Positions 10,069-22,100 are shown, numbered from the stretch's first letter. The stretch: 27,049 nt of DNA from Actinomortierella ambigua (GCA_016098155.1 JAAAJB010000492.1:1-27049), one strand, 5' to 3'. Program-made: numbers and translations. The notes: generated from the letters alone by a model not told the origin.

Positions 10069-12901
10069 TAGTAGTGTTGGACAAGGCATGACAAATCTAA
10101 GTATTGACCTAATCTCCTCTTCAATAGTTTCTTTACCGCCGATTTCAAGTCATTCTATTTGGCGTCAGGATCAAGCTTCGCTCCGGCGCGTACCATACTG
10201 CCCTGAATCCAGGCAAGGACTACAAGTTCCAGCATAACGAACAGTGCATCTTCCTCGCACAAAGTCCATCTGACGTGGACGAAATCACAGACCTGACCGA
10301 GAAGGACCTCCACAATTTTCTCGATCACCTCCAACAAACCTACGAAGATGATATCAGGACGGTAGGCCCAGATTACCACGCCAGCAACTTTTCGAAGGCG
10401 ATCAAAGCTCTGGGATCCAAGTGCACTCTTCAGTCGTCGGTCAGTGCAGGAAGCATGCCTGGAAATTCCCAATCAATTGGGGGTGGAGGTCTTTGTCCTG
10501 GAGATTTCGCGTTGCCATACACTCGCAGATCAGGCCGACACCAACTTCACCCAACAATCCCCGTGACAGAGATCGCGAATGACAACGAGATTGATGTAAC
10601 CCCCGAGGTGACACTGGTCGAAGACCCGCAACAGACAGAGGACGACGGAGGCGCATCGAGTCCCACCGCCCCCCGATCGCCAGTAGCACGTATTGATGTA
10701 CTACCTTCTGCAGGCGGAGGCGATGCCAATGCCGCGTCATCTTCAGCCGGTGCACCTCCTTCGCCAACAGCAGCTTTCTACTCTGGCATTCGGTCCAGTT
10801 CAAGGCTCCTGTACATTGACCGATTGCGTGGCATGAAGGGCGATCCTGATTTTGAGCTGAGGATCGGACACCCTCCTGCCCCCTTCCCTGGCGCCAAAGT
10901 TCCACTCTGCATCCTGATCGACTCGAGGCGGAGCAAAAAGGAGAGGAGCAAGGACGACGTGTTGATCGGAAATTGGACGGAAGTACTAGAGCTCCGATCT
11001 AGGTTACAAGCAGCGCATTCGACGACGACCATCGAGGAGGGCAAGGCCCTGAGGACTGAGGAAGTACTTGCCAGTAGCGTTGAGCTTGGCAACAACAACA
11101 ATGCGCAGTCCCAAGCTGCCCAAAAGGAGTCCGGTCATATAGTCATTTGTTCACCCAACTACGACATCTTTCGATTGATGTGTACGCTTCGTGCCGCTCA
11201 CCTCCAGCAGCTAATGGACGTGGTCATCCTGTGCCCCAAGAGCCCCACAGAGCATGAGTTTTATATGCTGAGAAGCTTCCCTAGGCTCTATATTGTCATT
11301 GTAAGTACCTCTACCTCATATGAGCACGCTGAATCCCTCTCGTTGCGGAGCTCTTTCTGTTTGCTAACAATGCTATAATTTCCTTTCAAATAGGGCGACT
11401 GTCTGTCTAGGGTCGATTTGGAGCGCGCGGCTATTGCTGCATCAAGCAAATACCTTTTCCTGCGGCATCCTGACAAGGGAGGTGTGGACAGTGATTTCTT
11501 TGATGGCAAGGCGATCATGAACCGGATCCTCGTCCAGCAAATTTTTGCGGAAGTGCAACTTGCCAAGCACAAGAGGCATCTGCACGATGCGCAAAGCGGT
11601 CGTAACAATCGATGGATGCACCGTTCGAAGATGGAGCTCAAGGACAGGATTGCCACGATGGGTTATGATACCCCGACCGTGGTCCCGTTGAAGGAAGGCT
11701 GGGATGGCCCTCAGTGTGTCTATGAGCTTGTGGAAGAGCGAGCTGTCGACTTGTTGCAAACTCGACGTCCACAGGACCCAGAATTCACATCGACGGGCGT
11801 GGACCCAGTCGCTGCTCAGGCGATGATGGGTCAATATCCTTCCATGCTACACCAATCGAGCCTCAGCGGATATGGAGTTGGCCCTGGGCCCGAGGGACCG
11901 ACCCAAGCCTCGCCATCGCCATCGCCTTCAACAACTCAGCCCGCGGCATCCACTTTCGCCTCAAGGATTCACCTTGGAGGGAGAAGACAGCAGGACTTTT
12001 TCCACAACCCCATCTACGCTTCTGGAGGTGTTTTGGTTGGTGGACTCTTGGATCATGTTCTATACCAGACATACTCTAATCCAAGCATCCTAGAGATCGG
12101 TAAGTTATTTTGTCCGCGGCTCCGATTTTGAGAGTATACATTTTCTCTGACAACAATCGTCTTCTGACACTGGCCTTCCTGCTTTTATGAATGCATATAG
12201 TTAAACTCCTCTGTGGCATCCGCACTCGGGCCGATGTGAAGCGGGATCATCACCTCTTCAAGGGTCTGAAGGATTCTGGTTGCTATTTGGAGTGTGTTCC
12301 TGTCCCTGAAGGGTTTGGCGTCAAGACCTCGCAGCTCAAGAGCGCGACCGATGTACCAATGAGTAATTTAAGCTCAGGTGATGACGACGACAGCAGCGGT
12401 TCTGACTCTGACTTGGATAGCGACGAGGTGGACAGTATGCACAAGAAGCGGCGCGAGGGCCACAAAGGGGGCTCCAAGTTCCAAGACCTTCTTTTTGGCG
12501 GCCACTTCAAGAAATCAGGAAACGCCAGTGGCAGTAGGCCTAATAGAGCCAAGAGTAGCTCTTATCCTACCAACAACGGCAGTTCATCTGACAACCAACC
12601 ACCTCGCCATACCCTCTCCAGCGGCAGCAGGAGCAACAACTCGAGTATTGCCTCCGACTTCCTTTACGATAACCGCCACAAAAACTTTTTGCATCTGTAT
12701 GAGCATCTAGCACTGGATCAAGGCGTCATCCCACTTGGCTTGCTTCGACTGCAGGGCGACGATCCCAACAAAGTGCACCTCGGAATCGGCGGAAGCTCGC
12801 GATGCTATGCTATCACCAATCCTCTACTGGACACTGTTGTGCTTGACAGCGACATGGTATGGGTGATGCGCCGTGTCCCCAACGATTTCAAAGGCTATTG
12901 A
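7201..12901 (+). CDS. BK/Slo-type potassium channel with tandem RCK domains, 1505 aa, 11 exons
   Basis: Exons: 7201-7517, 7610-7657, 7802-8027, 8289-8463, 8566-8587, 8678-8775, 8870-9256, 9353-10017, 10128-11300, 11394-12099, 12201-12901; total 4518 nt, all phases agree. About 197 polar N-terminal residues precede the first membrane helices (S1 in exon 4: NIFVDLSLCILYLVEA; S2: SFYLVLVTIASYNFFIILC). The pore has the potassium filter TIGYGDVTP (381-389), followed by S6 (VILLILAVLGVFPWMISGIV). RCK1 starts at about residue 434 (FMIISGSVHSAQ). RCK2 starts in exon 9 (GHIVICSPNYDIFRLM) and continues in exon 10. The tail has the BK-like segments GGLLDHVLYQTY and GVIPLGLLRL...YAITNP. The role is K+ efflux, probably gated by ions binding the RCK ring. 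S4 (about 297-320) has a single arginine, so voltage sensing may be weak. A serine/aspartate-rich acidic stretch lies at about 1333-1348. I see no S0 helix. Confidence 0.92.
8566..8587 (+). other. 22-nt microexon of the potassium channel gene
   Basis: Bounded by CATAG before and GTACGA after. It adds IIFAEAK between S2 and S3, and joining it to 8463 and 8678 restores frame (phase 1 to phase 2). An alternative donor further on (GTATAT at about 8615) would break the frame into the next exon, so the short form is preferred. Confidence 0.75.
10033..10066. repeat. (GA)17 microsatellite in channel intron 8
   Basis: A run of about 17 GA units directly after the donor site of the 10018-10127 intron. 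It is purine-rich on the transcribed strand, so it is not a polypyrimidine tract here. Confidence 0.95.
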
Positions 12902-13047
12902 TAAGATGAATGTCAGCTATGGCAGCATCTCACTCGTAAGTATGCATGACCTGGAGTCTAATCCAGTAGCATAGGCTCTCTGCTGATTGATATTTGAACA
13001 TTGACCATTTGTAGTTCAGAAACCCACACACAGTATTACTCAGCTTC

Positions 13048-13053
13048 AATAAA
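13048..13053 (+). terminator. Polyadenylation signal of the potassium channel gene
   Basis: AATAAA lies 147 nt after the channel stop codon and about 100 nt before the convergent helicase stop. It is a canonical signal in the expected place. The exact cleavage site is not visible. Confidence 0.5.
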
Positions 13054-13152
13054 CATATCTCATATCTAAGAAGTAGATGTGCTGAAAACAATTGCTCCCA
13101 GAGCGACTGGAGAATTGAGTAAACTGGCTGCGGGCACTTTTTTATTAGTTGT

Positions 13153-15769
13153 CTATGCTTGACGTTGGCCAAAGTACTTTGGTGCAGCCTGGGCAAGCCA
13201 GCTGGCTTCGATGGCGCTCACGCCTCGAATGTAGTGCTTCGTCGTAAACACAAGCTCATTGTACATAATGGCGGCACGCTTCTTGCCAAACATGGCAGAA
13301 CTCGGATGGATATTGACTGTCAGCCCTCCGACAACGGCCTTGTATGTCGAGTCTGGCTGCAACAATGCTGCGTTCTGAAAAAAGCCAGCAAGGAAGCACT
13401 TGAGAACAATCTCATAGTCATGGCCACATGACGTGCGTGGATTAATCCCGGCTCGCTCAGAAAACTCGATCAGCTGCTTGCGAACCTCCAGCACGTGCCG
13501 CATGTGCCTGCCATTGATAAAGTTCTCGCGACACCAGTCCCGATCACCCTTCACAGATTCGTAACCACGCAACACGTTCAACAGAGAAAGATGGTCTCCA
13601 TCAAGCGACAGAAATTTTTGCCGCGCCTCGTTGGCCTCTTCTCGCTTGTTAGAGGGGAACGTAAAGATGGTGTCAACCGACAAAAGTGCAATGATCTCAA
13701 TCGCCTCTTTGGTACATTCCATAACCTCAGACTGCAGCAACACCTTGGCATAAGGAGGGTCAACAGGGAAGCCGGCCATCTTCTTGCCCATCTCTGTCAG
13801 GTCGCCCTTGTCGTCCAATGCTCCCAGCGCGTAAAGCTGCTCCATCGACTTGAGCAATCCAGATTTTGACGGGCGATCCATGTAATCAAACTTGGTGACG
13901 TCCTCAACCCCGCTCGCCTTGAGCGCCAGAATTGCCGAAGCCAAATTACAGCGCTTGATCTCCGGTACGGTATCTTCCTCGAGTTGCTCAAACGAGTCCT
14001 CTGTGTACAAACGGAAGCACAGTCCAGGCGCCTCACGACCTGCTCGACCCATCCGCTGCCGGGCCGAGCTCTTGGATATAGGCTCGATCAGCAAGCTCTC
14101 AATGCCAATCTTGGCATTGTATCCTCGCGATTTGTGGCACCCTGTATCGACGACATACCGAATGTTGGGGATCGTGATCGACGTCTCGGCAATGTTGGTG
14201 GCCAAAATGACTTTGCGACAACCCGCCGGCGTGGGCTCAAAGATCTTTTGTTGAGTCGCAGAATCTTGGGCAGCGAAAATCGGACAAGGAATCAACTTGC
14301 CAAACCGGGTAGGTAAATCCACTGAGTACTCTTCAATCAACTTTTCGAGATTCTCAATCTCTTCCTGACCTGTGAGGAATATCAGAATGTCGCCTGCAGT
14401 CTCCTCTTGGTGAATCTGGAAGGCTGTCACCAAAGCTGCGTCCACGTAGTCCGATTGTGGCTCGATCGTGTTCAACACCTTGACTGGGTACATTCGCCCA
14501 GAGATGTACATGATCTTGGCACTAGATTGGATTAAAAAAAAAGCATTTGTAATAATAAGCATGTCTCCTTCATATGATTCAACCAAGGGGACTATCTCCA
14601 ACGTCAGTATCTACCACTTACTTGTAAAAGTAGGCAGAAAACTTTTCTGCATCAAGGGTTGCACTCATGACGACAATCTTAAGTGGCTCAATCCCCTTTT
14701 TCCCTTGCTCAATCATCTCGGCGCGCTGCTTCTGTATCGACTTGACCATTCCAAACAAGATATCCGTACGCAGTGTCCGCTCGTGTGCCTCATCCAGTAC
14801 AATGACCGAGTAGTTAAGCAGTAACCGATCCGAAAGCAGTTCACGCAGCATTATACCGTCCGTCATGTACTTGATTTTGGTCCCCTTTGACGACGTGTCG
14901 TCGAATCGGATGCTATAGCCGACCTGATTGCCAATGGTTGTCCCGACTTCCTGGGCGACACGCTTAGCCAGGTTGATGGCAGCCACTCGCCTTGGCTGCG
15001 TCACAGCGATGGTACCATGGGCAGACAGTCCTGCCTCCATAAAGTATTGTGGAATTTCTAGTGTGATTGCAACAAGGTTAATAGGTCGAATTAATAAATG
15101 ACAAGAAGCTACGCGGAAAGCCTTCAAATGCGTTTGGAGCCATGCAAACATGATAGTACAGCTACGTACGGGTGGTCTTTCCACTGCCCGTCTCGCCCAC
15201 AATAATGACACATGCGTTGTCCTTGACTTCCTTGATGATCGTCTCGCGTGCTATTAAAGAAAAAACACACACACACACACACACACAACAACATGAGAGC
15301 TGTGATACAAGTGTCTATACATATCCTCAATATCAATCAAGGAAGCGAGGGAGATTGCCTTGAATTCCATACCTGAAAAAATAGGCAGTTGTTTGCGATG
15401 CTTCGCAAGCTCTCGTGCCTTTTGTCTCAGCGCTTCGGTTACATGTTCTGGCTGCTTGGCTGCATTGCCTGACCTTCGATCGCTAGATGAATATGGCTTC
15501 TGAGACTCAAACTTCCGCTTGGGGATGTGCTGGCGCTTGTTGTTGCTGTCGCCATTGCTTACGGCTGTGCATGATAAATTGATCGATTTTTCCTGCCCTG
15601 AAGGTGGCTCTGGAGCGTTGCCAGTAACTGCTTCATTCAGTGCGGCATCGGGCCTCAACTCAGTGAGGGAGCTCGCTTTTGCATCCTCGACGATCAGGCT
15701 AGGGATAGTCTCGCCATCATCGCCAAAGGTGATGATCTTCCGCTTCGCATTCCTCGCTGCGTTGAACAT
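13153..15769 (-). CDS. DEAH-box RNA helicase, DHX33/Dhr2-like, 760 aa
   Basis: Exons 15373-15769, 15170-15250, 14622-15057 and 13153-14521 (2283 nt) join in frame. After about 130 basic, polar residues comes the helicase core: Walker A GETGSGKT (151-158), QPRRVAA (motif Ia, about 180), DEAH (248-251), SAT (291-293), LTGQEEI (354-360), TNIAETS (414-420), QRMGRAGR (460-467). These are followed by winged-helix, HA2 and OB-fold regions ending near [11 protein letters not shown]. The second exon edge splits the codon right after the Walker A. Lengths and motif wording ([20 protein letters not shown]) resemble animal DHX33 and yeast Dhr2, which act in nucleolar pre-rRNA processing and ribosome assembly. 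That assignment is from remembered family features; a spliceosomal DEAH helicase is less likely because those are longer and carry different N-terminal domains. It is convergent with the channel gene. Confidence 0.9.
15265..15287. repeat. (AC)n microsatellite in helicase intron 1
   Basis: About 11-12 AC units in the 15251-15372 intron, near its 3' splice site (GT-rich on the transcribed strand). Confidence 0.9.
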
Positions 15770-16308
15770 TCTTTGGTTGCTTGCTGGACTTTGTGATCCT
15801 GTTTGTGTGCATCGAGCACATTTTTTAAGTGAAGCGGTGGCTTGGATCTAAATTGGTGGCAAAAGCCGCACCAGCGTCTAATGCAGAGTTGCCCCAACTG
15901 AGCACAAGTTGTGTGTAGCTCTGGAAGAGGACAGTATCCGTGAGTGAATAGTTACTAGACAATGAGTTTGTGAGCTTCGTGTGGAAGCTTGAGAATGCGA
16001 GAATCCTGAGATTCCTCCTGTGGTGTTGCGCAAGACAGGCCACCACGCCGCCACACCTAGGTTTCCCTGCCTCAACTCATTCCCGTCACGCGAAAACAGT
16101 GTAATTGTATGAAAAGTAGGAACGGTCTACGGAGTACGGAGCAAACAATCATAGAGAATGGGGTGTACCGGTCTCAGAAGGATGGTGTCGTCGTCTATTG
16201 ATGTGGCATGTAAAATGTGAGACTTTGGTGGCGAAGTGGATAGCATAAAGACGCTCACGCTTGTTTGCGATGTGCCAGGCGCTGAGGAGGGGAGGGGGAG
16301 TAAAGGGC
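15770..16308. other. Intergenic: helicase promoter and PSP1-gene 3' UTR
   Basis: 539 bp between two genes on the minus strand. It should carry the helicase promoter on the left and the 3' UTR of the PSP1-domain gene on the right. I find no gene, repeat or RNA gene that can be supported. Confidence 0.5.
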
Positions 16309-19300
16309 TCAGTCGGCAGGCGTATTGGACTGATCATATTGATCGTGAGGCTGTTGATGTCGTATTTGCTGTGAATTCTGCCGAAGTTGTTGTGAAGCAG
16401 ATTGTTGCTGTCCTTGGAGCTGTTGCAACTGTAGAGGAAGCTGGTGCTGAGAGTGTTGGCGAAGGTGACGGGACGAACGTTGCTGTTGCTGCACATTCTG
16501 CTGCTGCTGCTGCTGTTGTTGTTGTTGATGATGTTGATGTTGATGTTGGTGCTGTGGTTGTGAATGATGTTGTTGTCCGCCATGGCCGGGTACAGAGACC
16601 TGGCGTCCTGTCATTCCTTCTTGGCTTGGGACTGTGGTAGGCGATGTATGTCGTATTACTGGCGAGCTGCCCGACTTTGTCCGATGACGAGGTGAAGCTG
16701 GCTGATTGGCCGCAGTAGCTGAGCTGCCTCCGCTAACATTGCCCGCATCGCTGCCATGCTGAAACGCGGGCATGACACTCCGGGCTGGTGCGCCCCCAGG
16801 CTGAATTGGCACCCCATAGTCAAGCCAATAACCGTACGCAACCATCGGATATGGGGCTTGATGAAACGTGGGCTGTTGCTGGCTCACTGACTGCTGATGA
16901 TGAGGAATCGGAGGAAGGAACACCGGTGGACTTGGCTGAGTCGAGGTGGCCGAATTGCTGCCAGTCTCCTGGTGGGCAAGAGTTCCTAACAAGGGCTGTC
17001 CGAAGACCTGAGACGAACCTGTCGAGCCACCACTGCTGGGGCTTGGTGGTATGGAGGGGTACATGTAGACAGGGACGGGGTTGACAGCGTACATCCAGAT
17101 GCGTGTCTTGTAGATCCTGAACAGGTCTCGCACGAGGTCTCTGAAGTCTATTCTACGATCCGATAAGAAGTAGAACGTCAACTTGCGTCGATCCCTGTAT
17201 GGTAGAAAGAGAATGATTGTGAGTCGCTGACCGGATTCGAAAGTTCCTGGCGCTTTCATTCTTTCATAGTTGAACAACTTACCACTGATACTCGGCATCG
17301 ACAACATCCATAGGCAAGTTCTTCTGCCGGACTTTGGACTGGCAGAGCATCATGGCATTGATTTCATCCTGGCTCTTAGTAAGCAAGAGTTGAATCTCGT
17401 TCGGTAGCGCGAGGCGGAAAATGCGCTTAGGATGAAGTTCCCGAGGGACCCAGTGCGAATCTGGATGCAGAGCAGCCGCTGTCTCAGCCTGCTGGGCTTG
17501 AATGGCTTGGATTTGCTGAGGGGTGAGTGAGTCGTCCATCACCTTGCCAAGGTCCTTGCCGCGATCTGCCTCCACGATGACAAGGTCACCCTTCTTGACT
17601 GCAAATCCTGCGTCATCGGCTACGTAATAGATGTCACTACGTCCAGCTTTGAACTCCACTACATACAGCGATCCATGATGGGGTAGATCGCGCAAGGCAA
17701 GTCCTTTTCCAAGTTCGAGATTGCTATTCTGGGTGGCCGGTGTTGATAGAGGGCGTTGGTGCTGGAAAGATCCTGAGATAGAACCAAGTGGACCGGGCGA
17801 AATGATTGTTGGTTCCAGGTCAAAGTGTTCTTCTCCGACTATGGGTGTAGGTGGCCAGTGGCTTCCAAGCGGCGATTCCCGTCCAGAAGGGATGGTGTCA
17901 AAGTGCTCTCGTGAGCCTGGATTAAACGATCCATGGGGGCGCGTGTAATTTGCAGCAAGTCCTGCTACCGAATGTCGTCGCTGAATGTGGTGAACGAGCT
18001 CAGAGTCGGCGGGTTGTCTAATAATAATAAATAAAAACAATAAGAAAAAAAAGAGAGGAAAGATATTTAGTCTTCAGCGTTCACGGCCTTCCTTAAGCGT
18101 GGCACCGCTTTACGTCCGAACGCATCAGGTGCGCAACGTCTCCCTTTTCTAGGCGACCCCACTTTTCACATCCGACAGAGCCAAGCCAATCAGCGGCAAC
18201 TAAACTTTCCCAAAAAATACGCCGTTCGCAAAAGTATTGACATATCCCCTCCTCTCCTCCCATCCCCTCCTCATTCTTACTCCTGTTCGTTGGTAGAGTG
18301 TATTCCCTCACTTGTCTCCTCCTCCTCATCCTTTTTTTTTCATTGGCGTATCGTGGAGTTTAGCGCCTGTTTTCCTCTCCGCTGTACATGGATTGGGACA
18401 CAAGTGCTCTTCGGCCTCCTCACCTCACTCTGTTCTTTCTCTGGGATGTATGTTATAAAGTTTGTGTGTGGGTGGCACAAGCATTTTTTTTGTCCTGTTA
18501 CAAGCTTGCACGTTGGTCCAATCGTGCTGTTGGGAAGCGCAATAGGTACAATAAAGAGAGCGAAGGTAGGTCACAACTTACCGAAGATTAAAGGAACCAA
18601 GCGAAGGTCCAACGCCCAACTCAGTATTGGTGTCCTGATATTGTTCGTATGGATGAAGGCTTGAGGAAGGTGCAAGTGAGAAACGACGTGCACGTTGTCG
18701 GTCTATGCGATCACGCTCAGAACCGCCTTGCATCAACAAGGATCCAGGCCCAGGCGTGTCCCATATTGGAGAGGTGATAAAATCGGCTGTGGTGGTCACA
18801 GAGCGGCGATGGGTGCTTAAAGGAGCAAACGAGCCTTCGTCTGGCAACAAAGGCTGCTGCTGTTGCTGCTGCTGTTGCTGTTGCTGTTGTTGCTGTGGCT
18901 TCTGCTGCATGGATGTACCAAGAGATGTAAACGACAAGGAAGATGGGGCGGAGGAGGGAACATTAGGAGGTGCGAGCGGCGTGTTCGGCGCTGATTCCGC
19001 TCGCCCTCCTGCAGCCACACCAGTGCCTATTCCTAGACTCAGTGGGCGGGCGGCCCATGCGAGACCTGGAGGAAAAGCTTTGTTCTCTTGATCTTGGCCC
19101 ACTGCTCCTGTCGTGCGGTAGTGGTCGCGTACACTCAAGTTGGTAGTCGTGCTGTTAGGATGATGTGATGACTGCAGGATGGCTGACGACTGCTCATTCA
19201 ACGAGAGAGACACGCCATGATACAATCGTGCGGTGGAAGATAATGTCATTGGAGTGTTGGCCGTTGCCGACGTTGCAGCCCCTGAGGACGTTACAATCAC

Positions 19301-19952
19301 TGTAGACGTTGCAGCAGAAGTGCTAGTTAGCTCTGTCTCATCGTAGTCGAGCGAGTCCGCTCCAATAGCTCCACTATGAATTGCCGACGAAAGAGCTGAG
19401 CCAAATGCAGCCGAAGTAGAGAACGAGCGAGATCTGGATGTGCGTCGATCGAATGGCGAAGAAACCCCCACATGTGCTGGGGATAGAGGCGATGGCAGGT
19501 CATCCTCCTCCTCGAGAGTGGTTGGAAGCGAGTGCCGAAACGAGCGAAAGTCAAAAGCAGAGTCCTGTTCCTCAAGTGCCTGCGGTAGTGCAGGGGGAGC
19601 ACCCAAGAGGCCGAAGCTAGTCAAGTCGTGTGGTTGACCGGCTGAGAACGAGAAGGAGCGCTGAGCACGCGAGGGATTCTGGAAGAAAGAGTCGGACATC
19701 GTGTTCATAGGGGAAGATGGGACGGCGCCGATGGTAGAGTAGCGTCTATTGGCGAGTAGCGAGGCAGAAGGGGTGGATGTAGAGTGTGTAGAAGACGATC
19801 CCAGACCTGTGTAGGACAGCGCGCTCCTCTCATTCATTGATGACAACGAGGCGCTCGTCAATGACTGGTGGAGTGACTGCGGCTGCTGAAGTGAGTGGTG
19901 GTGGGCCATAAATTGTTGCTGCTGCTGTTGTTGGTGTTGGTGTAGCCGTTGC

Positions 19953-20001
<49 letters not shown>

Positions 20002-21286
20002 GCTGCTGCTGTAATTGCTGCTGTTGTAATTGTAGATGTAGTTGTTGCTGCTGCTGTTGTTGTAGATGTAGATGTTGTTGTTGCTGCTGCTGCTGTTGTA
20101 GCTGTAGTTGTAGGTGTAGTTGTTGCTGTTGCTGTTGCTGTTGTTGTTGCTGACTGGACGAGCTGATCAGTTCATCCGCGGCAAGAGCCTCCACAGTTGC
20201 TGACGCCTCCAGTGACGGTGGTGGAGAAGGCGAGGTTGAGTGACCATTGAGCCCAGCCGAGCAGATAGACTTGTCACTCCAAACGAATGAGGATGTCACG
20301 GACGAAGGTGACGCAAGTATACTGTGGTGCTGTGGAGTTGTCCGATGACCTTCCTGATGGGGTGGCGCGCTGGCAATGGTCAAGGGTAGAGGCAGATCAA
20401 GCTGGCTAGTGGGCTGCAGTTGTTGCAGTTGCTGAAGTTGTGGATGGACTTGATTATGACTTTGTTGTTGTTGTTGTTGTTGTGGTGGTGGTGGTGAAGA
20501 TGGTTGTGGTGGTGGTGGTGGTGAAGATGGTTGTGGTTGAGGATGCTGCTGCTGTTGCTGCAGCTGTTGTTGGCGAGGTGGGTGGTGTGGTGGAAGCTGT
20601 TGATGGTAGGACGAGTTGTGGAGAAGAACGTCGTGACTGTGGTGGTGGATGCTGGCACTGCTTTCGTTGCTGCTGCTAGTATGGCCAGTATTGGTGTTGA
20701 GCGACAGTCGCCTGGGAATCCCAGGCTGGTTCTCGGGTCCATGGCCATGATGGCTAGATACACTCTGCCGCTTCTCCACCATCAGGCACTGAGCCTGAGA
20801 TTGGCTAGGTGGCGGAGAAGGGGTCGAGAGTGGTGGTGTTAGGCCCTGTTGGTGCTGAATGCTACCGCCAACGACTGTGACCAGAGACTCGGCTGCTCCG
20901 TCGTCGTCGTCGTCGGGCGGAGACAAAGGCTGCCTACGGGAAGGGCTACCGACAGCCTTCCAGGCGCTACTACTGTCGAGAACGTTACTGCTGCTGTTAT
21001 GGTGGTTGCTATCTCGTCCTGCCATCGCCACAGAGGATGCCATGGTTGTGGCCGCTGGCGCTGCGGCGGCTGGAGCTTTGGTGGAGGAGGTGGAGAGTGG
21101 CTGCAGCGAAGGCGGGCGGGCCAAGCGACTCGCCGGCGTATTCCCTGGTGCGGCCTTGTGAAATGCCAAGGCAATGGGTGGTGGGGTAGCAGAATGGGGC
21201 GAAGAAGAAACAACAGGGATGTCGTCGTGAGAATGAGACGTATGCAACAGAGAGGGGGTATTTTCCATGAATGACGACGCGCACAT
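16309..21286 (-). CDS. Glutamine-rich protein with PSP1 C-terminal domain, 1441 aa
   Basis: Three exons, 18582-21286, 17283-18017 and 16309-17194, join in frame (4326 nt). The first about 900 residues are low complexity: Ser/Pro/His-rich, with long Gln tracts (about 379-458, and a second run of about 15 Gln near 800). RRFSLAPSSSLHPYEQY-like stretches resemble phosphorylation or docking sites. The folded part begins at about 1017 with GSLYVVEFKAGRSDIYYV and continues with GDLVIVEADRGKDLGKV, HPKRIFRLA, and, across the last intron, FRDLVRDLFRIYKTRIWM. This is the PSP1 C-terminal domain shared with bacterial YaaT/RicT and yeast Psp1. A C-terminal tail of about 255 residues is again Pro/Gln/Ser-rich. 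Yeast Psp1 was found as a suppressor of DNA polymerase mutants and is Asn/Gln-rich; its molecular role is unclear. Start chosen: first in-frame ATG after the CT-rich leader (21286); MENTPSLL at 21268 is an alternative. Confidence 0.88.
18018..18581 (-). other. Unusually long (564 bp) intron of the PSP1-domain gene
   Basis: Most introns in this window are 80-140 bp; this one is 564 bp. Borders are GTAAGT and TATTAG. It has stop codons in all frames on the gene strand, so it cannot be a retained coding segment. It contains an ATTGG (CCAAT) box at 18186-18190 and a T-rich 3' end. An internal promoter for a shorter PSP1-only product is possible but unproven. Confidence 0.6.
19916..20152. repeat. 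CAG/CAA-type polyglutamine-coding repeat with LHLQLQ interruptions
   Basis: A TTG/CTG-rich tract on the plus strand codes poly-Gln on the minus strand. The Gln runs are broken at regular intervals by Leu/His words (LHLQLQLQ, HLHLQ, LHLQLQ), which arise from TAG, GTG and similar single-base variants within the repeat. The longest uninterrupted Gln block is about 22 codons near 19950-20016. Confidence 0.9.
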
Positions 21287-21643
21287 GGACGCCCAGCAGG
21301 AGTGTCTAGCGAAAGCAGAGAGAGAGGAGGAGAGAGAGAGAGAGACAGAGATAGATAGTTGCAAGTGGGGGAGTGAGTGAGTGAGTCAGTGAGTGGGAAG
21401 GACAGGGATGAGCAACAGGGTGAAATGGAGGATGATTGGTGGGGAGAGAGTGGAGAGGAAGAAGAAGAAAAAAAAAAAAAAAACGAGCGAAAGAGAGGAC
21501 GACAAGTGATTGTCGAGCATCCACCAACCAAAGGCAAACAAGCCTGGTGGTGGTGGTGGCCTCGCCCTCTTCTCCCCCCCCCCTTCTCTCCCTCTCCCTC
21601 AAATCACAGAGAAAGAAAGACAACAGTGCACTCGACGGTTTCC

Positions 21644-21668
21644 CTCTCTCTCTCTCTCTCTCTCTCTC
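21644..21668. repeat. (CT)n microsatellite upstream of PEX4
   Basis: About 12 CT units in the presumed 5' region of the PEX4-like gene, about 520 bp before its start codon. Confidence 0.9.
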
Positions 21669-22070
21669 ATCCCTTGTCCCCCTTTCCTCCCATCCACAAG
21701 TGGAGTCTCTTTCTCTCTCTTTTCATGGCAAGAAGACAAGGTCTTCAGAGAAACGATATTGTTATTATTATTATTGTTATCATTTCCCCCCTACTTGTTT
21801 TGTTCAACAGCCAAAGCCGAGAGGACCAAGTGTTGGGATCTGTGCAAGATGGATAGACTCTTTTTTTTTCTCTCTGTCTCTCTGTCTCTCTCACTGTGCT
21901 TTGTGTATGTGATGTCTTTCTCTCTCTTACTCCTCTCTTACTCGCTCTCTCCCTGCACCCTGCCAGTCAGTCGGAGGCGGGAAAGGAGCTTGGGCCATCA
22001 AAGCGGCTATCACGTGCACCCACTTTTTTGGGGGAGGAGAGAGAAAGAAAAGAGAGAAAGGGAGAAAGAA

Positions 22071-22100
22071 GCACCAGCACCAGCACCAGCACCAGCACCA
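22071..22100. repeat. (CAGCAC)n-like tandem repeat in PEX4 leader
   Basis: About five CACCAG units directly followed by CAACAGCAG and a C10 run, about 90 bp before the PEX4-like start codon. It lies upstream of the first ATG, so it is probably untranslated. Confidence 0.85.

Noticed and set aside
18290..18664. Plus-strand open frame inside the PSP1-gene intron
   Set aside because: Hydrophobic by composition only, antisense to an exon edge, no family resemblance.
18705..19091. Plus-strand frame with a run of cysteines
   Set aside because: It is the antisense shadow of the polyglutamine codons (CAG/CAA read as CTG/TTG/TGC).
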